This document shows, piece by piece, positions 1 through 8,671 of a stretch of DNA of 64,000 bases. The stretch is from assembly GCA_009885955.1 (NCBI GenBank), contig VFJS01000043.1, positions 1-64,000 of the forward strand, in the 5' to 3' direction. The translations under genes were made by a program, and so were the position numbers. The notes under the pieces are model-generated. The model saw only the letters and a program-made list of their open reading frames with translations. It was not told the DNA's origin and made no database searches. The stretch comes from Spirochaetia bacterium. Lineage in GTDB: Bacteria > Spirochaetota > UBA4802 > UBA5550. Numbering within the stretch: the stretch's first letter is position 1; each line of letters starts with the position of its first letter.

Positions 1-79
1 GTGTTCACTTTCGTTACGGCCTGCGAACTGATTCAAAAAGCTTCAACCTTTCCCGTCACCGGTCAGGTTGTTTTATCAT

Positions 80-160
80 CTCCCGAGTGAAAGACCAATT
101 ACTCGTGTCGGATTTCCACCGACTGGTATTTTCAGCACCTCGTGGCGCACCGGAGACACG
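80..160. repeat. Dispersed repeat, family C, copy 1
   Basis: About 78 bp containing GAAAGACCAATTACTCG and TTTCCACCGACTGGTAT. A diverged copy in the same orientation lies at about 35842-35920. The sequence has no coding signal. The rest of positions 1-220 shows no gene that I can support. Confidence 0.6.
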
Positions 161-220
161 GAGAAATAGAGAAATAGGATTGAATGATATAAATATAAAC
201 GTCCCGGGCTGAATCCAGGC

Positions 221-688
221 TTACATGCTTATCCTGAAATTTACCACTCTCGGGTGCACAAGTTTTTCGAAATCGGCATATTTCATTTTTATCAGCTCAG
301 TATGGGTCCCGGCATTAAAGACAATTTCATCGTCTTCTGCAAGATCCCCGGATACCAGTTCTTCCATGCCGTAGAGAGTTCCGAAAGGCGGCATGGCTCC
401 CGGTTCGCAGTCCCTGAAGGCATTGATGAATTCATTCTCAGTTGCCAGATCAACTTCCTCAGTGCCGTAGAGGTTTCTGAGCGCCCTGAAATTTACCTTC
501 TGGTTTGCAGTGGTAACTACCATTACCAGCTTCCCCATGACCCTGACTATGACACATTTTGCCATTTCCCTGCCTGGAATGTGGGCGGCATGGGCCGTCA
601 TCTGGGCTGAATATGATGTCGGATGCCTGATAACATCATATTTTACACCGTTCTTTTTTAAAAATTCAACGATTTTATGACCTTTCAT
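221..688 (-). CDS. YbaK/ProX-type aminoacyl-tRNA deacylase-like protein
   Basis: The protein of about 155 residues has the length and pattern of the YbaK/aminoacyl-tRNA deacylase domain. Members hydrolyse mischarged aminoacyl-tRNAs in trans, in the cytoplasm. Visible hallmarks are an N-terminal segment with a His-Pro-Thr-Ser stretch, a central KCVIVRVMGK strand, a VNFRALRN helix and the late GAMPPFG loop followed by FNAGTHTELIKM, all typical of this fold. The frame is open upstream to 847, but the start at MKGHK is preferred because an AGGAGGG ribosome site lies just before it and homology begins there. The gene stands alone. Which amino acid it edits cannot be told from the sequence. Confidence 0.8.
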   Translation of the reverse strand: MKGHKIVEFLKKNGVKYDVIRHPTSYSAQMTAHAAHIPGREMAKCVIVRVMGKLVMVVTTANQKVNFRALRNLYGTEEVDLATENEFINAFRDCEPGAMPPFGTLYGMEELVSGDLAEDDEIVFNAGTHTELIKMKYADFEKLVHPRVVNFRISM

Positions 689-856
689 ACATACCCTCCT
701 GTATGACGGATACCGGGTCATAATCAAATCCCCCCTGGCAACACTGAAGTAACAGCCGGCAAAAAAAATGTACGGGAAGACTGGAACCTGCCCGGCACCC
801 CAACTGATGTACATGATAAATATATCAACATGCGGATAAAAAGTCAAAAAAATTAG

Positions 857-1124
857 TCAATGCCCTCCTTCACCGGAATCATCGGAATGGTGATCCCGGA
901 GGTTCAGGACATTTAAATTCACAGGGATTTTAGAAACTGAAAACCCTTTCTGCCGGGCTGTGCCGAGCGATAGACCCTGTCATCGAGCCTGTAAATATTT
1001 TTCAGGGCCGGTGATTCAATCTGCCGGCCCCACTTTTCCGGCCTCGGGCCTGCCTCTTCAGAGTACAGGGGACTCAGAAACAGCGCAAAAACAGGGAAAG
1101 CAGTAACCTGGCTTGAATATTCAT
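857..1124 (-). pseudogene. Decayed dual-specificity/tyrosine phosphatase-like gene
   Basis: A ribosome site GGAGGATAGT precedes an ATG at 1124 that opens a signal peptide (MNIQARLLLSLF). The frame then breaks near a run of five A (plus strand, about 1086-1091) and continues in another frame with RPEKWGRQIES and NIYRLDDRVYRSAQPG. That segment resembles the start of secreted dual-specificity phosphatase-like proteins (N-x-Y-x-V-x-x-x-L-Y-R-S-x-Q-P). A second frameshift precedes VLNLRDHHSDD, and a stop follows before any CX5R catalytic loop. The catalytic part is therefore missing. The first break is in a homopolymer and could be a sequencing error, but the second break and the truncation indicate real decay. 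Confidence 0.65.
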
Positions 1125-1645
1125 ACTATCCTCCATCATATCATATACTTTTCAGCTGAAACTGCAAAGCACCCGGTACATCCTTTTTCTTCATCTGGAT
1201 TACAAAGATCCAAGTGTACTTCAAAGCCTGCATCCTCAAAAGTTTCAACTTTACAAAATATTTTCTTCTCTGGTCATTTGGATATCTTTTCTAAAAAATG
1301 TATTTATAAATAATGATTCTGATGATTTTGTCAAGATAAATAATTTCCAGTCGCCTATACCAGCATTTCCGATACCGGGAACATTCAACCGAAGTCCCGA
1401 AAGTCCATTAATAATTCTTGACAGGAGACAAAGACTGTGATATTGATATTCATTAATCCGCCTTGGTGGGCCGGTTTGACAATTGCAGATATAATTAACA
1501 ATACTGGATGAAAGGAGAATTCATAATGCCTGTGCTGCACCGACTTGCATCCTCCATGGGAACGAGGAGTGAAACCCCTAACCAGAAACTTGCCAGGGTG
1601 CGAAAACTCGCAAAAATTTGGGAAAATGAAAGATAAAAAAACGAA
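1125..1645. other. Intergenic region without recognisable gene
   Basis: About 520 bp between the phosphatase fossil and the sensor gene. It is A+T-rich in its first half. Short open frames on both strands have no family resemblance. A GAAAG sequence just before 1646 is a plausible weak ribosome site for the sensor gene. I see no hairpin terminator or operator that I would defend. Confidence 0.4.
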
Positions 1646-2791
1646 ATGGATAATATTAAATCTGTTATATCATCAGGGGATATCCTTATTGTCGATGATG
1701 TCATCTCCAATCTTGATCTTCTTGAAGCCGTTTTGCTTGATGCCGGATATAAGACTAGATGCACACATAGTGGTGAATCCGCCCTGATAATAGCAGAAAC
1801 TCTCCCCATAGAATTAATTCTCCTGGATATTAAAATGGATGGCATGGACGGTTTTGAAACCTGCCGCCATTTAAAGGAGAACATTGCCACAAGAGATATA
1901 CCCGTGATTTTCATAAGCGCAATGGGAGATGAGATGGAAAAAATTGCCGGATTTGAATCCGGAGGTATTGATTACATAACAAAACCCTTTTTCACAGGCG
2001 AAGTTCTATCGCGGGTAAATGCTCATCTTAATGCGAGCAGGGCCAGGGCATATCTGGACAGACAGATCAAAGAAAGAACAGAGGACCTCCGCAAAATAAA
2101 CAAGGAGCTCATTTCAGAAATAAAGGTGCGGAAAGAGGCTGAGAAATCTCTGAAAATAATGCTCAATGAGAAGACAACACTCATCAAGGAGCTTCACCAC
2201 AGGGTTAAAAATAACATGCAGGTGATATCAAGCATGCTTCAACTCCAACTTGATACGCTTTCCGGTGAAAAGGAGAGAGAATTCTTCCTGGATTTCACAA
2301 ACAGGATAGAAGCCATGGCCATAGCCCATGAATCGATGTATCAGTCGGATCTCGTTTCAAATATAAAAATTAAAGGATTAATAAACAGCCTTATTGATTA
2401 TTACGGGATGGCATTCAAAATTAATGACCTCAAAGATAAAACGGAAATACATACCGATGATGCTTTCCTCAGCCTCAGCGAGGCAGTACCATGCGCCATA
2501 ATCATTAACGAGCTTATGACCAATTCAATAAAGCATACATTTATTAATGATGGCCTGGACCATGTATCAGTATCTTTTAAAAGTGACAACCTGGGATCAT
2601 ATATCCTTGAGGTAAGTGACAACGGCAATGGGTTGCCGGACAATATCAGCTTCCATAAGCCCAGAAGCCTGGGGATTCTGTTAGTCAATGTACTAACAAA
2701 GCAACTCAAAGGAAAAATTGAATATATAAACAGCGGGAAGGGGACGACAGTCCGGATTAAGTTCCCGGAAAAAAATCAGTACACAAAATGA
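1646..2791 (+). CDS. Hybrid response regulator/histidine kinase (HisKA_2 type)
   Basis: A 381-residue cytoplasmic signalling protein. Residues about 11-130 form a receiver domain, with acidic DD near residue 17, phospho-acceptor Asp in LLDIKMDG (about D61) and the KPF lysine near residue 115. A coiled-coil linker follows (about 135-180). A HisKA_2-type dimerisation domain starts with [19 protein letters not shown] (about 190), where the His is the likely phospho-site. The C-terminus is an ATPase domain with N-box [10 protein letters not shown] and G-boxes DNGNGLP and SLGILLV. There are no membrane segments, so the input must come by phosphotransfer to the receiver domain. No partner output regulator is adjacent. 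Confidence 0.9.
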   Translation: MDNIKSVISSGDILIVDDVISNLDLLEAVLLDAGYKTRCTHSGESALIIAETLPIELILLDIKMDGMDGFETCRHLKENIATRDIPVIFISAMGDEMEKIAGFESGGIDYITKPFFTGEVLSRVNAHLNASRARAYLDRQIKERTEDLRKINKELISEIKVRKEAEKSLKIMLNEKTTLIKELHHRVKNNMQVISSMLQLQLDTLSGEKEREFFLDFTNRIEAMAIAHESMYQSDLVSNIKIKGLINSLIDYYGMAFKINDLKDKTEIHTDDAFLSLSEAVPCAIIINELMTNSIKHTFINDGLDHVSVSFKSDNLGSYILEVSDNGNGLPDNISFHKPRSLGILLVNVLTKQLKGKIEYINSGKGTTVRIKFPEKNQYTK

Positions 2792-2832
2792 AAATGAAAG
2801 GGTATCCCCTGGGATACATGAATCTGCAGCTG

Positions 2833-4464
2833 TTACAGCGTGTCAAACTCGACAAGGACAAAAGTCCGGGCATCCACCCATACTGTGAATTCATTATAGT
2901 TTCCCCCGTCTGCTGCTGTTACCGTTGTAATGGAAACAGTGTCCATGAGGGGCTGAATAACTGATGCATCAATAGTATAGGAATTGGTCCCGTTTACGCC
3001 GGCTGCCACAGTCCCGGCCGATATTGGAGGGGAGTATACATTGGCATTCATCAATGTGGGAGCCCCATTGACGCGGAGGGTAATGGTCTGGTTCACGTCA
3101 GAGTCGTTGGTTATGATAGCATAACTCTTTCCTGAAACCTGCCCTGCCAGGGCAACTACATCGTTAGCCGATGACGTGCCGTCAAGGCATATGTCTTCTT
3201 TACAGACCTGGACATTAAAAAGCGTACCTCCGCTGAGCCTGGAATGGGCCCAGAAACTCCAGGCGCTGGGTCGGATAGATACCGTGCCCGGCAGGCCGGC
3301 ATCCACGGCAAAAAGCGACATGGGGGTGACCCCTGAAAAAAAATGCGCGGCCCCGATCCCGAAAGAGGGGTTCTGCATGACTGTGAGCATGCCGCTGGAG
3401 AAAGACTGCACCTGCTGATTTCCAAAAAAGGAATCGCCGCAGCTGGAGCCGAGGCCGATGTTCCATTCGGAAATATGCATCGGTTTTCCTGTAAGCCCCT
3501 GGGCATTAATTTTCGCGCGTACATTTGTGAAGAATGTTTCATCCGATGCAAGGGAGGCCGAACCGCACTGATCGTAGCGGTGGACTGAAAAAAAATCGAG
3601 CCTCCCCGGGGTGACCCCTGATACAAACCCGCTTGCCGAGCTTGTGCTGACCAGGGATTTTTCCAGGTAATTTGTCGTAAACCCGGGCCCGCCGATTACA
3701 ACCGTTGTACTGGCTGCCGCTGCAGCGATGCGCACCCGGTCCACGGTGTCGCTGAATAGCTGAAAAAAATCAGTTTTCGAACCGGCCCAAAACATGCCGT
3801 CGGGCTCATTAAAGACCTCCACATGGGATATGGCCGGCATGGCCACGGAACTGGCGAAGGTCCCGAAGGTACCGGTCAGATGCCTGTATACATTGGCCGC
3901 AACCCTTGCCCAGCTTCCCGGATCCCCGGTGTCATTGGCACTGTTATAGCCGTGCCCGAGCCGGAGATAGACCTTTGCGCCGGAACCGGAAACAGCTGAA
4001 AGGTCCTGGTAAAGAAAAGAAAAATCATAGTTTGATATGGTATCGATATTTGCAGGATTCTTCACTGTCCATTTTATATGGCTGGGTCCCGTTCCTGTTA
4101 CAGAACAGCTTGTTACGGTGACCGGTGTGCTGCTGGAGATATCTACGATATCAGCATCTTTATAAATATCGCAGAGATCCACGTGAAGCCGCACCATGGT
4201 GATGCCGAATGCCTGGTACAGCTGCCCTACGTTATAGTAGTTCCCGGAACCCACGGTGTCTGTCATATACGGGGGCTTGTTCACACCGAACAGGTCCTGT
4301 ACAGCGCCGGTGCTGTTATTAAAATCAACGGTTACCATAAGATTTGCTCCAGGATTTGTTCCCGATGCCGGGGTGCTGACAGAACCGCAGGCAATAAAAA
4401 AAAATATCTGCATGAAAAAAATGGATTGCCATGCTGTTTCAAAAATAAATTTATTTATATCCAT
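2833..4464 (-). CDS. Secreted glycoside hydrolase (clan GH-A, GH39-like) lipoprotein
   Basis: The 543-residue protein opens with a signal sequence ending in a lipobox (FIACGS), so it is probably anchored in the outer membrane or exported as a lipoprotein. The body resembles beta-xylosidase-like GH39/GH-A barrels. HVEVFNEPDG carries the expected acid/base Glu after Asn, and HISEWNIG carries a plausible nucleophile Glu. The last 100 or so residues look like the beta-sandwich that follows the barrel in this clan. The substrate is unknown. Its start overlaps the 3' end of the START-domain fossil by about 14 nt, so the two were probably co-transcribed. Confidence 0.75.
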   Translation of the reverse strand: MDINKFIFETAWQSIFFMQIFFFIACGSVSTPASGTNPGANLMVTVDFNNSTGAVQDLFGVNKPPYMTDTVGSGNYYNVGQLYQAFGITMVRLHVDLCDIYKDADIVDISSSTPVTVTSCSVTGTGPSHIKWTVKNPANIDTISNYDFSFLYQDLSAVSGSGAKVYLRLGHGYNSANDTGDPGSWARVAANVYRHLTGTFGTFASSVAMPAISHVEVFNEPDGMFWAGSKTDFFQLFSDTVDRVRIAAAAASTTVVIGGPGFTTNYLEKSLVSTSSASGFVSGVTPGRLDFFSVHRYDQCGSASLASDETFFTNVRAKINAQGLTGKPMHISEWNIGLGSSCGDSFFGNQQVQSFSSGMLTVMQNPSFGIGAAHFFSGVTPMSLFAVDAGLPGTVSIRPSAWSFWAHSRLSGGTLFNVQVCKEDICLDGTSSANDVVALAGQVSGKSYAIITNDSDVNQTITLRVNGAPTLMNANVYSPPISAGTVAAGVNGTNSYTIDASVIQPLMDTVSITTVTAADGGNYNEFTVWVDARTFVLVEFDTL

Positions 4465-4751
4465 TTTCCAACGCCATTTTCCTTAAATTATCAAGAGTTT
4501 TATAGGGGCTCTGCGTGCTCGTTTTGTTCGCAAGCCATTCGGGCAGCATTCCGCCGAGATTGAGTTTTATCATCCACCCTGCTTATCTCTTCGCCGTGAA
4601 TGCAATCCGTGACCCGGAGGGGCTGGGATTTGGTAAATATCTGTATTCCGCCCTTGTCTATGACAAGCCTCCAGTCATCTGAAACAGCAGGAAAGGATAT
4701 TGATATCATAAGCCAGGGACATATCAGTAATATTAATGATTTTTTTCTCAT
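4451..4751 (-). pseudogene. START-domain protein with internal deletion and frameshift
   Basis: The 5' part encodes a signal peptide (MRKKSLILLICPW) followed by DDWRLVIDKGGIQIFTKS, the beginning of bacterial secreted START-domain proteins (W-x-L-x-x-D-x-x-G-I-x-V-x-T). After about 55 residues the homology jumps, in a different frame, to LPEWLANK and SPYKTLDNLRKMA, which is the normal C-terminal end of the same family. Roughly 110-130 central residues of the domain are gone. The junction lies close to 4560-4575. A single deletion not divisible by three explains both the size loss and the frame change. Confidence 0.7.
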
Positions 4752-4956
4752 AGGGAAATTGTATTCCAATGGATAATTTTCACAGGCCATTCCATTAAAT
4801 GATGCATAAAAAAATTTGAGTCTATTGTTACTCAACCGCCCTGACTATCCCATAGTCAATCATTTTTTCTCTAAACCTTCATGGAATCAATGAATCAAAC
4901 CATGCAAGATATTCCTTGACTTTTTTTTTAAATGGAAAACTTTGTCCTATTATTGC

Positions 4957-4962
4957 TATAAT
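4957..4962 (+). promoter_or_regulatory. Probable -10 element upstream of bioB
   Basis: TATAAT lies 38 nt before the bioB ATG in A+T-rich DNA. The hexamer at -35 is weak. No BirA-type operator palindrome was seen. Confidence 0.4.
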
Positions 4963-4999
4963 AAAATAATAAATTTGATAAAATTCAGGTGTCCCCGCT

Positions 5000-5977
5000 A
5001 TGGATAGATTTTACCGCATTGCACAGGATATACTCAAGGGATATGAAATAACCTTTCCCGAGGCCCAATCTTTGATGGAAACGGCTGACAAAGACGTCCT
5101 CAGCCTTGTTTTTGCAGCCAATACCATCCGTGAGCATTTCACGGGGAAATTTGTGGATCTCTGCTCTATCATCAATGCAAAGTCGGGAAACTGCAGCGAA
5201 AACTGCTCCTTCTGCGCACAGTCGTCGCACCACAAGACTGAAATAAAAAAGTACCCGCTCCTTGACAGCAATGCCATCATAGCAAGGTCACGGGAGGTAT
5301 ATGCCTCGGGTATCAAACACTTCGGAATTGTAATCGCAGGGAAGGGCGTGACGCCGAATGACTTCACCAGGGTAGTGGAAACCGTTTCCATTATTAAGGG
5401 CGAGATAAAGGAGAGCCAGACCATAGACTGCGGCCTGGGCCTTCTCACTCCGGCTCAGGCCGGGGAATTACGGGATGCCGGCGCCGGAATTTACAACCAC
5501 AACCTGGAATGCTCCAGGTCCTACTTTCCCGAGATGTGCACAACGCACACCTACGATGAAAGGGTTGAGACCATACGGAATGCCCACGAGGCCGGACTCC
5601 TCACCTGAGTCGGCTGCATATTCGGGCTCGGCGAGTCTGACAAGCAGCGGGTGGAAGTGGCATTTGAAATAAAAAACCTGTGTACAACGGCTGCCATCCC
5701 GCTTAATTTCCTGAACCAGATAGAAGGGACCAGGACCTACGGCCGCCCCAAACTGAGGCCCCTTGAAGTCCTGAAAATCATCTCCGTATTCCGGTTCATC
5801 TTCCCGGACAGGAAGCTCCGCATGGGCGGCGGCCGCGAAGTCAACCTCCGTGACCTGCAGCCCCTCATGTTTCTTGCGGGAATCAACGCCACGATTACGG
5901 GCAACTACCTCACCACTACGGGCAAGGATACCGGGGAGGATATGAGGATGATCAGTGACCTGGGGCTGGAGGTTTGA
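5000..5977 (+). CDS. bioB: Biotin synthase with in-frame UGA (probable selenocysteine 203)
   Basis: Radical SAM enzyme that inserts sulfur into dethiobiotin, the last step of biotin synthesis, in the cytoplasm. The frame runs 325 codons, close to the usual 320-350, with one internal UGA at 5606-5608 (codon 203) and a normal UGA stop at 5975-5977. C65-x3-C69-x2-C72 binds the radical SAM 4Fe-4S cluster. YNHNLE and GGGREVNLRDLQP are diagnostic BioB motifs. UGA 203 aligns with the Cys of the family motif C-S-G-x-I-x-G-(L/M) (E. coli Cys188, an auxiliary-cluster ligand); here the motif reads U-V-G-C-I-F-G-L. Cys97 of E. coli is Gly109 here and Cys128 is shifted to C144, so this is not a classical 2Fe-2S type I enzyme. 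It resembles the anaerobe type II BioB described with an auxiliary 4Fe-5S cluster. The alternative reading is a Cys-to-UGA nonsense mutation. Confidence 0.85.
5613..5648 (+). promoter_or_regulatory. Candidate bacterial SECIS hairpin in bioB
   Basis: Immediately after the UGA at 5606-5608 and a 4-nt spacer, GCTGC (5613-5617) pairs with GCAGC (5644-5648). An asymmetric internal loop (ATAT / CAA) follows. An upper 8-bp stem TCGGGCTC (5622-5629) pairs with GAGTCTGA (5633-5640), including two G-U pairs, and is closed by a GGC triloop. The apical loop begins 22 nt after the UGA and starts with G. Both properties match the published bacterial SECIS pattern of loop distance about 16-37 nt and G among the first loop bases. 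Confidence 0.7.
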
Positions 5978-5992
5978 ACTCTCCCCGCTCTG

Positions 5993-6013
5993 TGCGTTCG
6001 CAGACGCATTTTT
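5993..6013 (+). terminator. Possible terminator after bioB
   Basis: A short hairpin TGCGT / ACGCA with a 6-nt loop is followed by TTTTT. The stem is only 5 bp, so it may be weak. It ends 36 nt after the bioB stop. Confidence 0.4.
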
Positions 6014-6140
6014 ACACCTCAAGTCCTCCTGCCTGACACCTCTCGCAATTGGGCGAGGGCTCAGTATGCAAAATTTAATATGACAGAACCGGTTGAGACC
6101 CGAATATTAATCAATCACCATATCATGATGTACAAAAAAT

Positions 6141-6440
6141 TCACCTCCCCGATTTAAGCAACCGGATTGCTTTCAGTACATTTTTCTCATCAACAAGCTG
6201 ATCGGTAACATACCTGTGTAGGATACTCGCAATAAAAGTCTGATAAGGCAGACCTTCCATTGCTGATTTTTCCCTTAATTTTTCCAGATCAAAAGCATTT
6301 ATCCTGATATTTATGTTTTTAACTTTTTTTGCATTATCGATAATTGATTCAATTCGTTTGCGTTTTGACCCTGAAACGGGCTGATATGATGATGAAGAGG
6401 CCTCTATTTCCTTCTCAACATTATCAAGTTTTGTTTTCAT
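6141..6440 (-). CDS. CopG/BrnA-like antitoxin
   Basis: A 99-residue protein with a flexible, charged N-terminus and a C-terminal ribbon-helix-helix-like region: NINIRINAFDLEKLREKSAMEGLPYQ gives a short beta strand followed by two helices. It lies downstream of, and overlaps by 4 nt (ATGA), the BrnT-like gene, which is the toxin-first order normal for brnTA systems. It would neutralise the toxin and repress the shared promoter. The family call rests on pattern and position. Confidence 0.7.
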   Translation of the reverse strand: MKTKLDNVEKEIEASSSSYQPVSGSKRKRIESIIDNAKKVKNINIRINAFDLEKLREKSAMEGLPYQTFIASILHRYVTDQLVDEKNVLKAIRLLKSGR

Positions 6441-6700
6441 GATTTGTCTCCGTATATTTTATGAAATTTTCTGCTTGGAAATATTGTTTTAAGAATAATA
6501 TTATTATTCTTATCGATCATAAAAGGAACCGCATACGTATAATCATCATAAGGTATAATAAATAGAAATTGATCCTTTCTGGATTTGTTTTCTAAAATGT
6601 CATAATATTTTTTTTCAAGAATAATTTCTGAAATTAAATCAAATGATAGATTTCTATTTTCAATGAGTCTTATATTTTTTTCCGGATCCCATAAAATCAT
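6437..6700 (-). CDS. BrnT-like ribonuclease toxin
   Basis: An 87-residue protein with the BrnT layout: DPEKNIRLIENRNLSFDLI at the N-terminus (family pattern D-P-x-K-x-x-x-N/L-I-x-x-R-x-x-S-F), then a central strand pair and a terminal IILKTIFPSRKFHKIYG matching the Arg/Lys-rich end of the fold. Family members cleave RNA and are held by the downstream antitoxin. It is first in a two-gene operon and is isolated from other toxin loci in the window. The region 6701-6888 holds no gene and is A+T-rich. Confidence 0.75.
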   Translation of the reverse strand: MILWDPEKNIRLIENRNLSFDLISEIILEKKYYDILENKSRKDQFLFIIPYDDYTYAVPFMIDKNNNIILKTIFPSRKFHKIYGDKS

Positions 6701-6888
6701 TCTGACAATATATTACATTTAATATACAATGTCAACATGTTTATCAGTAAATGCCTTCATTATCTATACAATTTCCTTCACTGAAAAATGCTGATAGAAG
6801 ACAGCACTATTCCGTCCAAATAGCCTTTGCGTAGAAATGGCTTGATTAATTATATCTGTTTCACTAATCTGGCTATGAGATAGGTACT

Positions 6889-7779
6889 ATGAAAAAAAAC
6901 CTGATACAGCCGGTCAGCATAAGCATTGCAGCCATACTCTTCCTTATCGCAATTACCGCATGCTCCAAAAAGGGAGAGGCGGGAAAAACCAAACCCGTTG
7001 AGACAAGGCTGAAGGTAACCACCTATAACGTGCATTTCTTCCAGGCAGGGTACGAGCCGGTAAAAAAAACCATCAATGACATTAAGCCCGACGTCATAGC
7101 CCTCCAGGAGGTGCTTCTTGTACAGGGGAGGAACTACGCCGCAAACCTGTCGAAGGACCTTTCCTATCACCACATTTCCAGTACTCCCTATGTGAGCTAT
7201 GACAATATTAAATGGGTCCTCTCATTTCTGTCAATCTACCCGATAAAAAAATGGAGCGAGACAAGGCTCGGGGAATACAGAAGAGCATTACAGATAACAA
7301 TCGACTGCGGCGGGAAGGAGGTAAACCTCGTAACCATGCACCTGACCCCCTTTACCTGGTCCGATAAAAACCTGCTCCAGGCAAACCGGAACATGGCCAT
7401 GCTCAGGAAAAGAGAAATTAATGATCTCCTGAAATGGAGCGGAAAACCTGAATCGGCTGTGATCCTCCTGGGAGATTTCAACAGCCTCCCCTTCATGGAC
7501 GAGCTTGCGCCCATTGTTGAGGCAGGGTACAAAAATATCATCCGGGAAATAGGGAACACCGTGAACGGCACGTTTAAACTGGAAACATGGGTAAAAACCG
7601 CGATAAAAAGGAACATGCCGGGATTTCCTGTGCCCGACGATATCATGCTCGATTATATACTCGTTTCCGATGGTGTGAAACCACTAAGCATAGAAACCCT
7701 GGAATCAAAATCTTCAGACCACCTTCCTCTCTCAGCTGAGGTGCTGATCACTGAAAAAACAGATCGCCGGCCTGATTGA
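6889..7779 (+). CDS. Endonuclease/exonuclease/phosphatase-family lipoprotein
   Basis: A 296-residue exported protein. The signal peptide ends in the lipobox ITACS. The rest is an EEP fold: TYNVHF at the start, DVIALQEV with the metal-binding Glu, VTMHLTPF, the LLGDFNSLPF motif with catalytic Asp/Asn, and terminal SSDHLPL with the catalytic Asp-His pair. The family covers nucleases, sphingomyelinases and inositol-phosphatases, so the substrate is open; its export favours a phosphodiester outside the cytoplasm. Only 1 nt separates its stop from the hslO start, so the two are probably co-transcribed. Confidence 0.85.
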   Translation: MKKNLIQPVSISIAAILFLIAITACSKKGEAGKTKPVETRLKVTTYNVHFFQAGYEPVKKTINDIKPDVIALQEVLLVQGRNYAANLSKDLSYHHISSTPYVSYDNIKWVLSFLSIYPIKKWSETRLGEYRRALQITIDCGGKEVNLVTMHLTPFTWSDKNLLQANRNMAMLRKREINDLLKWSGKPESAVILLGDFNSLPFMDELAPIVEAGYKNIIREIGNTVNGTFKLETWVKTAIKRNMPGFPVPDDIMLDYILVSDGVKPLSIETLESKSSDHLPLSAEVLITEKTDRRPD

Positions 7780-7780
7780 A

Positions 7781-8659
7781 ATGAGCGAAGACAGGATATC
7801 AAGAATAATCTGCGACAGCCTCAACCTGCGGGCATATACTGTGGTCACAAAAAACTGCGTAAGCGAAATTACCGGCATCCATAGGACCACACCGAATGGT
7901 ACCTATGCCCTTGGCAGGGCCATAAATGCAACGGTTCTCCTCAGCGCAATGCTTAAACCGGAATCGGACCAGAATATCACGGTGAAATTCACCGGGAACG
8001 GCCCCATGAAGGAGGTCCAGGTACAGGCCGATGCCAGGGGCAATGTCAGAGGATATATCATCAACCCGGCCGTGGATCTCGCTTCGGACATCAAGGGGAT
8101 CAGCTTCTCAAAATCCATTGGAGCAGGATTTCTGACAGTCACCAGGGACCTGGGATTAAAAGAGCCCTACAGCAGCGTCATGCCCCTTGAGTCCGGCGAA
8201 GTGGCCCTGGACATTGCATACTACCTTACCATGTCGGAGCAGATTCCATCGGCGCTCATTCTGGGACTTAATGTGGGTACGGTTGGAGAAATCACCTCAT
8301 CCGGGGGAATCCTCATCCAAACACTCCCCGGTACAACCGAAGATACCCTGGATATTGTGGAGAAAAACATCCACTCAATGAAAAAATCCCTCGGGGATAT
8401 GCTCGAAGATAATATCGGCATCTACGAAATCCTCTCTGGCATCTTCGGAAACGCCCCGATGAACATACTGTCGGGCATTCCGGTAAGCCACTCTTGCAGA
8501 TGCAGCCGGGAGCTCATGATGAACATAGTCAGCAGCCTGGACAAAAAAGATGCTGCAGAAATGGCAGGCAGCGGCCCGGGACTGGAGATCTCCTGTACCT
8601 TCTGTAAAAAGGCTTACCTGTTCACGATGGATGATTTGAAGAAGGCCGGGATAGTATAA
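7781..8659 (+). CDS. hslO: Hsp33 redox-regulated chaperone
   Basis: A 292-residue cytoplasmic holdase, the normal length. The C-terminal zinc site is complete: HSCRCSRE supplies C-x-C and CTFC supplies C-x-x-C. In Hsp33 these four Cys bind zinc when reduced and form disulfides under oxidative stress, which activates the chaperone. The N-terminal domain shows TPNGTYALGRAINATVLLSAMLK, a typical Hsp33 segment. It follows the EEP lipoprotein by 1 nt. Confidence 0.95.
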   Translation: MSEDRISRIICDSLNLRAYTVVTKNCVSEITGIHRTTPNGTYALGRAINATVLLSAMLKPESDQNITVKFTGNGPMKEVQVQADARGNVRGYIINPAVDLASDIKGISFSKSIGAGFLTVTRDLGLKEPYSSVMPLESGEVALDIAYYLTMSEQIPSALILGLNVGTVGEITSSGGILIQTLPGTTEDTLDIVEKNIHSMKKSLGDMLEDNIGIYEILSGIFGNAPMNILSGIPVSHSCRCSRELMMNIVSSLDKKDAAEMAGSGPGLEISCTFCKKAYLFTMDDLKKAGIV

Positions 8660-8671
8660 AAATAATCATCC

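Noticed and set aside
254-610. Plus-strand open frame of 118 codons
   Set aside because: It is the antisense of the YbaK-like gene and has no homology.
1073-1124. UGA after codon 16 of the phosphatase fossil as a further selenocysteine site
   Set aside because: The homology continues in a different frame directly after it, and the site is in a signal peptide. It is a frameshift, not a recoded codon.
5606-5608. UGA reassigned to Trp or Gly throughout the genome (alternative code)
   Set aside because: UGA is used as the ordinary stop of bioB, the DUF1573 gene and several others, and the two internal UGAs align with Cys, not Trp or Gly.
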